From the NCBI GenBank assembly GCA_035552735.1, contig DASZKX010000116.1, positions 1 through 5,912 of the forward strand: DNA of 5,912 bases, given 5' to 3'. Both the position numbers and the translations under genes were made by a program. Positions 1 to 5,484 of the stretch are shown here, one piece after another. The number at the start of each line of letters is the position of its first letter. The first letter of the stretch is position 1. The notes beneath the pieces were generated by a model. The model was given only the letters and a program-made list of their open reading frames with translations, had not been told where the DNA came from and made no database searches. The stretch is from VAZQ01 sp035552735 (GTDB lineage: Bacteria; Pseudomonadota; Alphaproteobacteria; Rhizobiales; Xanthobacteraceae).

Positions 1-10
1 TCAGGAGTTC

Positions 11-95
11 TGGTGCGGTCGAGAGGACTCGAACCTCCACGGGTTGCCCCGCTAGCACCTCAAGCTAGTGCGTCTACCAATTCCGCCACGACCGC
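11..95 (-). tRNA. tRNA-Leu with anticodon GAG, CCA encoded
   Basis: Read on the minus strand, the segment folds as a class II (long variable arm) tRNA. The acceptor 5' strand GCGGTCG (positions 89-95) pairs with CGACCGC (15-21), followed by discriminator A (14) and an encoded CCA (11-13). The D arm contains the typical AATTGGTAGACGC. The anticodon stem CTAGC/GCTAG encloses the 7-base loop TTGAGGT, giving anticodon GAG, which reads leucine CUC and CUU codons. The extra arm is CGGGGCAACCCGT, and the T arm contains GGTTCGAGTCC. All arms are intact, so this looks functional. It lies downstream of fliN on the same strand, but a terminator-like hairpin sits between them. Confidence 0.97.
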
Positions 96-107
96 AGATG
101 AGGTTAG

Positions 108-128
108 CGCCGGCCGTGCGGTCCGGCG
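108..128 (-). other. GC-rich hairpin just upstream of the tRNA-Leu gene
   Basis: CGCCGG (108-113) is the exact reverse complement of CCGGCG (123-128). The arm can be extended inward by CC/GG with one bulged T, leaving a GTGC loop. It lies 12 bases upstream of the mature tRNA 5' end on the tRNA's strand. It has no T-run after it, so it is not a classical terminator. It could be a leader-RNA structure or simply GC-rich self-complementarity. Confidence 0.3.
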
Positions 129-143
129 TTGAAGCGGCTCGAT

Positions 144-186
144 GTAACAAATCGGTTCCCCAGGGACAAGTGCCCGTTCAACCGAT
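144..186 (-). terminator. candidate terminator after fliN
   Basis: On the minus strand, 24 bases past the fliN stop, ATCGGTT (180-186) pairs perfectly with AACCGAT (151-157). Inside this 7-bp outer stem, GGG (173-175) can pair with CCC (163-165). The stem is followed at once by TTTGTTAC (144-151), a short and imperfect U-rich tail. Position and tail fit a weak intrinsic terminator separating fliN from tRNA-Leu. The large interior loops and broken T-run keep confidence modest. The strand end also contains the perfect palindrome CCGATCGATCGG at 182-193. Confidence 0.35.
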
Positions 187-210
187 CGATCGGGGGTTCC
201 GCCGGCCGCC

Positions 211-495
211 TCAGCGGACGTCGGCGAGCCGCGGCAGCAGCTCCTTGACCTCGACCGCGATGCGGTTGCCGCTGACCACCACCGTCCCTCTCGCGACAGG
301 GAAATTGTTGGCCAGGATCTCGACCTCGTCGTCCTCGGAGGCCTCCAGCTCGATGATGGCGCCACGGCCGAGCCGCAGCACCTGGTGCACCGGCATGGTG
401 GTGGTCCCGAGCACGACCTGGATTTCGACCGAAACCTTTTCGAGCGTGGCCAATGTATTGTCCCTAATCTGCTGGTGCGACGCCGCGAGTGTCAT
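211..495 (-). CDS. fliN: short orphan FliN-type flagellar motor switch protein (SpoA/FliMN_C domain)
   Basis: This 94-residue protein matches the SpoA (FliMN_C) fold of FliN, a C-ring component at the cytoplasmic base of the flagellar motor that takes part in direction switching and export. The domain fills about residues 20-90. Family hallmarks are visible: VEIQVVLGTTTMPVHQVLRL (23-42), the glycine turn and acidic strand GAIIELEA, EVEILANNFPVARGTVVV and NRIAVEVKELLPRL at the end. Length is below the roughly 137 residues of enteric FliN because the N-terminal extension is nearly absent; short versions are common in Rhizobiales as I recall them. A GTG directly before the ATG (496-498) is an alternative start adding one residue. 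Neither start has a clear Shine-Dalgarno sequence. No other flagellar gene lies in the window, so it may be a solitary or paralogous copy. Confidence 0.88.
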   Translation of the reverse strand: MTLAASHQQIRDNTLATLEKVSVEIQVVLGTTTMPVHQVLRLGRGAIIELEASEDDEVEILANNFPVARGTVVVSGNRIAVEVKELLPRLADVR

Positions 496-1009
496 CACGG
501 TTTGGTTACCGGATGGTTAATGCGCGACGCCGGCGGACCGGGTTCGGATCGGCGGGCATCGATCGGGCATGTCGCACCGGTCTCGGGCGACGGCCCACAG
601 CCGCAGCTCGAGGACGCCGCCGCGTGCGGCGACACCCGGGCATCGCTGCGCGCCGCTCGCGCACGGCTGCGCAAGTCCGCAAGGCACGGCGCGCGACCAG
701 CCTCACCGAAATCCGCAACGCAGCCCGGATTGGGTGCCAAATCATGACGTTAGTGCGCGGGCCGCGAATAAAATTTCCGCAAAATGCGCAAGCTTGGTCG
801 CCTGCCGCGAGTCCACGTCGTCCGGGCCTTCGTGATGGTGGAAGCCGACCGGCGCCCATATTTGCGACGGCGCTCGAACCGCCGCGGCCTCGGGCGCGCG
901 CGGCGGCTCAAAACAAACAACAACATGGCCGGCGGAACCGACCGACGCCGACCACGGCGCGCCGGGTGAACGTCGAGCGAATGTCGGGTTGCAATTGATC
1001 CCATGACAT

Positions 1010-1038
1010 TGCATAAGAGGGGCCGGCTCAACAATCAA
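1010..1038 (-). promoter_or_regulatory. candidate leftward sigma70-like promoter
   Basis: On the minus strand TTGATT (1033-1038) and TATGCA (1010-1015) are separated by exactly 17 bases, a reasonable match to TTGACA-N17-TATAAT. It faces fliN, whose start lies about 500 bases further on, so it would produce a long leader or a separate untranslated transcript. It rests on the sequence match alone and sits in the locally A/T-rich part of the gap, where chance matches are more likely. Confidence 0.22.
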
Positions 1039-1175
1039 TCATCTGATACGCGCGAAGCGGTTATAGGGCACCCCTGGAAGTTCCTGCAAGATTCCGACTG
1101 CTTGAGTCGATCATTAGCGTTGTTTGTGTTGCATCAGCACAGATTGTGTTAAGCGTAGTGTTCTTTGAACCGAAT

Positions 1176-1184
1176 GGAGAGAGG
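1176..1184 (+). promoter_or_regulatory. ribosome binding site that fixes the start of the HTH gene
   Basis: The purine run GGAGAGAGG ends four bases before the ATG at 1189. This supports the 57-residue product over upstream in-frame starts at TTG 1165 and ATG 1174, the latter of which lies within or too close to this run to use it. Confidence 0.7.
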
Positions 1185-1188
1185 CACC

Positions 1189-1362
1189 ATGGCCAAGAAG
1201 GCAAAGCGACGCGAGTGGACCAAGAGCGACGTGAAGGAATTGAAGACGATGGCGCGCAACAAGACCCCGGCGCCGAAGATCGCCCGCGCCCTCAAGCGCA
1301 CTGTCGGCGCCACCCGCCAAAAGGCGCTCGCCTTGGGCGTGTCACTGAATTCGCGCGCGTAG
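1189..1362 (+). CDS. small basic helix-turn-helix protein (SANT/Myb- or GcrA-like)
   Basis: The product is a 57-residue, lysine/arginine-rich protein beginning MAKKAKRREW. After the basic tail it shows the spacing of a compact three-helix DNA-binding unit. Helix 1 starts at Trp10 (WTKSDVKELKTMA), helix 2 is about 27-36 (PAPKIARALKR) and the recognition helix is about 38-49 (TVGATRQKALALG), ending in GVSL. The pattern of a leading Trp, an IA..LKRT turn, then xGATRQKAxxLG parallels the N-terminal HTH of GcrA and Myb/SANT-like domains. I recognise it as a conserved small hypothetical protein of Rhizobiales, without an assigned function. A DNA-binding or nucleoid role is inferred from charge and helix pattern only. 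It stands alone, with long gaps on both sides, and has an excellent ribosome binding site. Confidence 0.85.
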   Translation: MAKKAKRREWTKSDVKELKTMARNKTPAPKIARALKRTVGATRQKALALGVSLNSRA

Positions 1363-1463
1363 CGAACGGCGCGCATGCGCGGCCGCGCCTCCTGTTCCCG
1401 ACGCGGGGCAGCCTGATCCTTCCCTCTCGGGGAAGTGACCCATAGGGAAATGCATTTGAATTC

Positions 1464-1491
1464 GACGCGGGAGACGCCGCTCTCCCGCGTC
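1464..1491. repeat. perfect 11-bp inverted repeat (hairpin)
   Basis: GACGCGGGAGA (1464-1474) and TCTCCCGCGTC (1481-1491) are exact reverse complements around a 6-base loop CGCCGC. The stem is strong enough to form in RNA from either strand. It lies about 100 bases after the HTH stop. No T-run follows on the plus strand (CGTTCGCGTTTGG), so a standard intrinsic terminator is not shown. It may be an mRNA 3'-end stabiliser, a factor-assisted terminator or a dispersed palindromic element. Confidence 0.65.
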
Positions 1492-1677
1492 CGTTCGCGT
1501 TTGGCCCGGCGCAAGCCTTCGAGACGCGTGCGATCGCTCGCGCGAGAAGCGGGCGGGGCCGCCAATTCATCCACTCTGATGGCGGCGTTCGCCGACGGAC
1601 CTGCAGGCACGCGAACCAGCGCCGCTGCATTATTCGCACACGATTTCTGCGCAATGCTAATATTGGGCCGGTGCATA

Positions 1678-1720
1678 CAATCGAACCGACACACAATCGA
1701 GCCGGCGCAATCGAGCCGGC
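1678..1720 (+). repeat. three short degenerate direct repeats upstream of lipB
   Basis: CAATCGAGCCGGC occurs exactly twice (1694-1706 and 1708-1720). A third copy with two changes, CAATCGAACCGAC, precedes it at 1678-1690. Starts are spaced 16 and 14 bases apart. The array ends 21 bases before the lipB start, so it lies in the promoter or leader of lipB. It could be a slippage product or repeated operator half-sites; nothing in the sequence decides between these. Confidence 0.6.
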
Positions 1721-1741
1721 CGTGATCAGGCGGGTTAGGGT

Positions 1742-2443
1742 TTGTCCCTCATACGCGGGAGCTTGACGCCCGGGGTTCAGCCGGCCCGTGGGCAGGCCGC
1801 GGCCGAATGGCGCGTCGATGTCGGGCTCGTCCCCTATCAAACCGCGCTCGCCGTGATGAACGACCGCGCCACCGCCATTGCGGACGGCACCGCCTCCGAG
1901 TTGGTCTGGCTCATCGAGCACCCACCGCTCTATACCGCGGGAACAAGCGCCCGGCCCGGCGATCTGATCCTCGATCGCTTTCCGGTGCACGTGGCAGGAC
2001 GCGGGGGCCAATTCACCTACCACGGGCCCGGTCAGCGGGTCGCCTATGTGATGCTCGACCTCAAGCGTCGCGGCCCCGACATCCGCCGCTTCGTGGCCAC
2101 GCTGGAGGAATGGATCATCCGCAGCTTGGCGGCATTCAACATCACCGGCGAACGGCGCGACGATCGCATTGGTGTCTGGGTGCGCCGCCCCGACAAGGGG
2201 GCGGACCACGAGGACAAGATCGCCGCCATCGGTATCAGGGTGAAGCGCTGGGTCAGCCTGCACGGCATCGCGCTCAACGTGGATTGCGATCTGTCGCATT
2301 TCGCCGGCATCGTGCCATGCGGCATCGCCGACGCGCGTTACGGAGTCACCAGCCTCATGGATCTCGGCCTGCCGGTCACGCTGGCCGAGGTCGACGCGGT
2401 GCTGCGGCGGGAATTCGAGCCGCTGTTCGGGCCGACGACGTGA
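1742..2443 (+). CDS. lipB: octanoyltransferase (lipoyl/octanoyl-[ACP] protein N-octanoyltransferase)
   Basis: LipB moves the octanoyl group from octanoyl-ACP to the lipoyl-domain lysine of 2-oxoacid dehydrogenase E2 subunits and glycine cleavage H protein; LipA then inserts sulfur. It is a cytoplasmic enzyme. The 233-residue protein shows the family blocks in order: LVWLIEHPPLYTAGTSA (54-70), RGGQFTYHGPGQRVAYVMLD (87-106), KIAAIGIRVKRWVSLHGIAL (159-178) and FAGIVPCGI (187-195). The catalytic pair is Lys159 and Cys193, 34 residues apart, the spacing of Lys135/Cys169 in E. coli. Length is normal. The start is a TTG. A stop at 1736 blocks extension, TTG 1763 is the next option, and the first in-frame ATG (1856) would delete the conserved WRVDVGLVPY region. 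No clear ribosome binding site is seen. It converges with acyP. Confidence 0.95.
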   Translation: MSLIRGSLTPGVQPARGQAAAEWRVDVGLVPYQTALAVMNDRATAIADGTASELVWLIEHPPLYTAGTSARPGDLILDRFPVHVAGRGGQFTYHGPGQRVAYVMLDLKRRGPDIRRFVATLEEWIIRSLAAFNITGERRDDRIGVWVRRPDKGADHEDKIAAIGIRVKRWVSLHGIALNVDCDLSHFAGIVPCGIADARYGVTSLMDLGLPVTLAEVDAVLRREFEPLFGPTT

Positions 2444-2508
2444 GCACGACAGACGCGCCTAGCGCGACAGCGCCCGGCGCAACAGCGCCCCGCGCGACAG
2501 CGCCCTGA
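2440..2508 (+). other. 22-codon ORF overlapping the lipB stop (GTGA), encoding Ala-Thr-Ala-Pro repeats
   Basis: A GTG at 2440-2442 overlaps the lipB TGA (2441-2443). It opens a frame of 22 codons ending at TGA 2506-2508, reading STTDAPS followed by three ATAP units. The overlap is the arrangement of a translationally coupled gene, but the product is only low-complexity sequence created by the 15-bp tandem repeats. It is more likely an incidental frame, or the former end of a longer LipB, than a functional peptide. Confidence 0.2.
2462..2506. repeat. three 15-bp tandem repeats between convergent lipB and acyP
   Basis: The units are GCGCGACAGCGCCCG, GCGCAACAGCGCCCC and GCGCGACAGCGCCCT, back to back. 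They fill most of the 71 bases between the lipB and acyP stop codons. Small stems form within and across units, for example GGCGC-AACA-GCGCC at 2476-2489, on both strands. This could slow or end transcription from both sides. There is no T-run, so terminator function is an inference from position only. Confidence 0.75.
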
Positions 2509-2514
2509 AGGCTC

Positions 2515-2820
2515 CTACGTCGTGGGCAGAACCGAGAACATCTCGCCGCGGCGGCGCAAGGCCACGTCAGCGAGATCGCCGTCGCGCTGATCGATGGCAT
2601 CGACCTGCGCGCCTGGCGGACCGCGCCGGCAGGCCTCGATCATTCCCTCGACCACGCTCGCCGGACCAGTGAGCACAGCCTCGACCGTGCCGTCGATGCG
2701 ATTGCGTACCCACCCTTCGAGGCCGCGTTGGAGCGCCGCATGCTCCGCCCAGGCCCGATAGCCCACGCGCTGCACGCGACCGCGAATGACGAGCCGGCGG
2801 ACGATGTGGGCGGCGTTCAT
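2515..2820 (-). CDS. acyP: acylphosphatase with an Arg in the phosphate-binding loop
   Basis: Acylphosphatases are small cytosolic enzymes that hydrolyse the carboxyl-phosphate bond of acyl phosphates; their physiological substrate in bacteria is usually unclear. The 101-residue protein has normal family length. The signature IRGRVQRVGYRAW (12-24) carries the catalytic Arg22, and GLEGWVRNRIDGTVEAVL (33-50) carries the catalytic Asn40, matching Arg23/Asn41 of the human muscle enzyme. The expected VQGV loop reads VQRV: Gly18 is replaced by Arg (CGC, one base from GGC). The ATG at 2818-2820 has GGAGAGAT upstream and overlaps the stop of the preceding gene as ATGA, which supports this start over a TTG at 2874. 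It is the last gene of the minus-strand cluster and converges on lipB. Confidence 0.92.
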   Translation of the reverse strand: MNAAHIVRRLVIRGRVQRVGYRAWAEHAALQRGLEGWVRNRIDGTVEAVLTGPASVVEGMIEACRRGPPGAQVDAIDQRDGDLADVALRRRGEMFSVLPTT

Positions 2821-3281
2821 CGGATCTCTCCGGTGTCCTTGGGTCGCGTGCCGCGCCACCCCGATGGCGACCAACGTTGGAGCGCGTGCACATAAGGTTC
2901 AGGCAGCTTCCAATCGCGTGCCGCCTCGACCACCAAATGAACATAGCCCGGCCGCGCCCTGCCCTCGCCGGTCCGGCGAAGGATATAGACCAGCGCCGGG
3001 AGCAGGCTTGCTCCGAAGCGAACCGAAAGACCGCGGCGGATGTAGAGGCCGGAATCGATGTTCTCGTAGGCATTGATGGCGGCAAGCTCGCGCGGCCCCA
3101 CCCACCACAGCACGCCATGCACCAGAGCACCCGGCCGCGGCGCGATGGAGCCATGGCCCTCGGCCCCGATGATGAAGCGCCAGTGCCGCAGCGTCGCGGT
3201 TCCGAGCGCCTTTGCGCCCGGGCAACGCGCTCCCATCCGGGCGCGGCTCATGTTCGATCCATAGGCGAAGTGCAGCGTCAT
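2817..3281 (-). CDS. gamma-glutamylcyclotransferase-family (AIG2-like) protein
   Basis: This 154-residue protein has the GGCT/AIG2 fold, whose members release 5-oxoproline from gamma-glutamyl amines or peptides; the substrate here is unknown. The N-terminal strand and loop FAYGSNM (5-11) is the substrate-binding YGSN motif. Further blocks are GALVHGVLWWV (51-61) and LAAINAYENIDSGLYIRR (66-83), where Glu73 aligns with the general acid/base Glu98 of human GGCT. A later strand is LLPALVYIL (93-101), with PGYVHLVVEAARDWKLPEPYV near the C-terminus. The start is ATG 3279-3281 because YGSN normally lies within the first ten or so residues; a TTG at 3335 would add 18 unlikely residues. No strong ribosome binding site is seen. 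It follows pccA by 59 bases, and its TGA overlaps the acyP ATG, so the two are probably translationally coupled. Confidence 0.88.
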   Translation of the reverse strand: MTLHFAYGSNMSRARMGARCPGAKALGTATLRHWRFIIGAEGHGSIAPRPGALVHGVLWWVGPRELAAINAYENIDSGLYIRRGLSVRFGASLLPALVYILRRTGEGRARPGYVHLVVEAARDWKLPEPYVHALQRWSPSGWRGTRPKDTGEIR

Positions 3282-3340
3282 GCGGCAAGGAAGAGTTGAC
3301 GGCGCAGAAGAATGGCGCCTCGGAAGAAAGCCCAAGCGGC

Positions 3341-5410
3341 TTATGTGAACTCCATGATCACGGCATCGACCGCGAGGCTGTCGCCGGGCTTGGCCTTGAT
3401 GGTCTTCACCACGCCGTCGCGTTCCGCGCGCAACACGTTCTCCATCTTCATGGCTTCCACGACAGCCAGCGTGTCGCCCACCTTGACCTCTTGGCCCGCG
3501 GTGACCGCGATGGAGATGACCAGGCCCGGCATTGGGCAGCGCAGGGCCTTGCCGCTGTCCGCCGCCTTTTTCAGCGGCATCAGCCGGGCGGCCGCCGCCT
3601 CGCTCGCGGTATACACATAGGCGCGCACCTCGACGCCCCGGTGCGCCAAGTCGAAACCGTTGAGGGCCGGCCGCACCTGCACCAGGATCGCTTCGCCGTC
3701 GATCGTGCCGTGCCAGACCGGATCTCCGGGCCGCCAGCTCGAGGCCAGCACATGGCGCGCCTCACCGCCGCCAAGGACGTCCACCGCCAGCACATCGAGC
3801 GGCGGCTCGGCCGCGGATGCGCCATTGTCCTCCAAATCCGGATCTCGGCTCGCGCCGGCATCGGAACGCACGATCTCGAGCGAGATTTCCCTGTCGCCAA
3901 GCCGCACGGCGCGCCGCCGCTCGCGATTGACGGCACGGCCGGCAGCTTGGCCGGATATGCGGCGCTTGCGCTCGCCCAAAACATGATCGATGGCCGCCGC
4001 CACCGCGGCCAGGACGTTGGCGGTTTCCGGGTCCGGTGCGATGGGACGAAAGCCGCCGGGAAATTCCTCGGCGATAAAACCGGTCGACAGCCGGCCCTCC
4101 CGCCAACGCGGATGCTGCATCAGGGCCGACAGAAACGGAATGTTGTGACGGATGCCCTCGATGGTGAAGGCGTCGAGCGCATCGGACTGTGCGGTGATCG
4201 CCTCCGTGCGGGTTGGCGCATGGGTCACCAGCTTGGCGATCATCGGATCATAGTAGAGCGAGATTTCGCTGCCCTCGGTGACGCCGGTATCATTGCGCAC
4301 GGTGACGCCGCCCGTGCGCGTCTCCGGCGGCGGACGGTAGCGCTTGAGCCGCCCGATCGAGGGAAGGAAATTGCGGTAGGGGTCCTCGGCGTAGATGCGG
4401 GTCTCGACCGCCCAGCCGGTGAGCTTCACGTCGCTCTGCCTGAAGGCGAGTTGCTCGCCGGCCGCGACCCGGATCATCTGCTCGACCAGATCGATGCCGG
4501 TGACGAGTTCGGTCACCGGGTGCTCGACCTGTAGCCGCGTATTCATCTCCAGGAAATAGAAGCTCTTGTCCTGTCCGGCCACGAACTCGACTGTGCCGGC
4601 CGAATCGTAGCCCACGGCTTTCGCCAGCGCGACCGCCTGCTCGCCCATCGCGGCGCGGGTGGCGGCATCGAGGAGCGGGCTCGGCGCCTCCTCTGCCACC
4701 TTCTGGTTGCGCCGCTGGATCGAGCACTCCCGCTCGCCCAGGTAGACGACATTGCCGTGCTTGTCGCCGAGCACCTGGATCTCGATATGGCGCGGATCGG
4801 TGATGAATTTCTCGATGAACACCCGATCGTCGCCGAAGGATGACTTGGCCTCCGAGCGGGCGCGGGCAAAGCCCTCCGCCACCTCCCCGGAGCTATGCGC
4901 GATGCGCATGCCCTTGCCGCCGCCACCCGCGGACGCCTTGATCATGACCGGGTAGCCAATGTCATCGGCGATCTGCACGGCCTCGGTTTCGTCCGCGATG
5001 ATCCCGAGGTGGCCCGGCACGGTCGAGACCTTGGCCCGGGCCGCCGCTTTCTTGGCCGCGATCTTGTCGCCCATGGCGGCGATCGCGCCGGCATTGGGGC
5101 CGATGAAGACGATGCCGGCCTCGGCCAGGGCCTTGGCGAAGGTCTCCCGCTCGGACAGGAAGCCGTAGCCGGGATGCACGGCTTGCGCGCCGCTCTGCTT
5201 GCAGGCCGCGAGGATCTTCTCGATGGAAAGATAGCTCTCGGCGGCCGGGGGCGGGCCGATCAGGACCGCCTGGTCCGCCATCTCCACATGGACGGCATCA
5301 CGATCGGCCTCGGAATAAACCGCGACCGTCTCGATACCCATGCGCCGCGCGGTCTTTATGATCCGGCAGGCGATCTCGCCGCGGTTGGCGATCAGGATTC
5401 GCTTGAACAT
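3341..5410 (-). CDS. pccA: propionyl-CoA carboxylase, biotin-containing alpha subunit
   Basis: This 689-residue subunit carboxylates its own biotin with ATP and bicarbonate, then passes CO2 to the beta subunit (PccB, not in the window) to make (S)-methylmalonyl-CoA from propionyl-CoA. Domains in order: biotin carboxylase N-terminal (1-115, FKRILIANRGEIACRIIKTA), ATP-grasp (115-325) with glycine loop GGGGKGM (162-168) and EMNTRLQVEHPVTE (288-301), biotin carboxylase C-terminal (330-450), a BT linker (about 470-610) and a biotinyl domain with AMKM, Lys655 being the biotin site, 34 residues before the end. Overall pattern and length favour PccA over methylcrotonyl- or acetyl-CoA carboxylase. An alanine/acid-rich segment (517-537) in the BT region looks like an insertion. 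The ATG at 5408-5410 places MFKRIL at the family start; a TTG at 5443 is unlikely. It leads the minus-strand cluster. Confidence 0.95.
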   Translation of the reverse strand: MFKRILIANRGEIACRIIKTARRMGIETVAVYSEADRDAVHVEMADQAVLIGPPPAAESYLSIEKILAACKQSGAQAVHPGYGFLSERETFAKALAEAGIVFIGPNAGAIAAMGDKIAAKKAAARAKVSTVPGHLGIIADETEAVQIADDIGYPVMIKASAGGGGKGMRIAHSSGEVAEGFARARSEAKSSFGDDRVFIEKFITDPRHIEIQVLGDKHGNVVYLGERECSIQRRNQKVAEEAPSPLLDAATRAAMGEQAVALAKAVGYDSAGTVEFVAGQDKSFYFLEMNTRLQVEHPVTELVTGIDLVEQMIRVAAGEQLAFRQSDVKLTGWAVETRIYAEDPYRNFLPSIGRLKRYRPPPETRTGGVTVRNDTGVTEGSEISLYYDPMIAKLVTHAPTRTEAITAQSDALDAFTIEGIRHNIPFLSALMQHPRWREGRLSTGFIAEEFPGGFRPIAPDPETANVLAAVAAAIDHVLGERKRRISGQAAGRAVNRERRRAVRLGDREISLEIVRSDAGASRDPDLEDNGASAAEPPLDVLAVDVLGGGEARHVLASSWRPGDPVWHGTIDGEAILVQVRPALNGFDLAHRGVEVRAYVYTASEAAAARLMPLKKAADSGKALRCPMPGLVISIAVTAGQEVKVGDTLAVVEAMKMENVLRAERDGVVKTIKAKPGDSLAVDAVIMEFT

Positions 5411-5446
5411 GCCCTGTGGGGACCCCAATCCAAGCCGGCCCAACGG

Positions 5447-5474
5447 ATTTGCGGTTTTGTCACGGAAAAGTCAA
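5447..5474 (-). promoter_or_regulatory. candidate pccA promoter
   Basis: On the minus strand TTGACT (5469-5474) is followed after 16 bases by GCAAAT (5447-5452), a good -35 but poor -10 match to sigma70. It would start transcription about 30 bases before the pccA ATG. The surrounding stretch 5444-5475 is A/T-richer than its neighbours, as expected for a promoter. Confidence 0.3.
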
Positions 5475-5484
5475 TCGAGGCCGC

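Larger units (their letters stand above)
496..1188. other. long intergenic region with no supported gene
   Basis: About 690 bases separate the divergent fliN and HTH genes. Several overlapping open frames run through it on both strands, but their translations are arginine/proline/alanine-rich with no recognisable motif, as expected of stop-poor GC-rich DNA. A small hairpin, CGCCGC (615-620) with GCGGCG (626-631), is visible. The right third (about 1000-1175) is clearly more A/T-rich and probably holds the promoter of the HTH gene, for which I cannot name convincing -35/-10 boxes. A leftward sigma70-like pair is listed separately. I see no tRNA, IS end or CRISPR repeat here. Confidence 0.6.
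1363..1741. other. intergenic region between the HTH gene and lipB, rich in small palindromes
   Basis: No credible gene is seen in about 380 bases; open frames here read as arginine-rich shadows. Visible structures are a G/C palindrome GCGCATGCGC (1371-1380), a hairpin CTTCCC (1419-1424)/GGGAAG (1430-1435), a perfect 11-bp hairpin (1464-1491), the palindrome CTCGCGCGAG (1537-1546) and a 13-base repeat at 1678-1720. The dense inverted repeats around 1419-1491 look like a dispersed intergenic repeat family, but copies elsewhere cannot be tested from this window. Confidence 0.5.

Noticed and set aside
11..95. tRNA-Leu as an integration site of a mobile island
   Set aside because: No integrase gene and no second copy of the tRNA 3' end is visible in the window.
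489..998. 169-codon plus-strand frame in the long gap
   Set aside because: The product is almost entirely Arg/Ala/Pro with no domain pattern and no convincing ribosome binding site, and other frames overlap it equally well.
742..1038. 94- and 98-codon minus-strand frames in the gap
   Set aside because: Two overlapping frames give unrelated low-quality translations and neither resembles a known protein. The candidate promoter would also lie inside rather than ahead of them.
1292..2299. 335-codon open frame on the minus strand across the lipB region
   Set aside because: It is opposite the well-supported lipB and spans the palindrome-rich gap; its translation is arginine-rich without motifs.
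3212..4534. 440-codon open frame on the plus strand
   Set aside because: It lies wholly opposite pccA and the start of the GGCT-family gene, and its His/Arg/Gly-rich translation shows no family motif. It is the usual antisense shadow in GC-rich DNA.
5447..5462. Possible site for a PccR/ScfR-type propionyl-CoA regulator (TTTGC-containing) before pccA
   Set aside because: From memory the Rhodobacter site is a doubled TTTGCAAA. Here only one partial half-site is present and the second does not fall at the required spacing.
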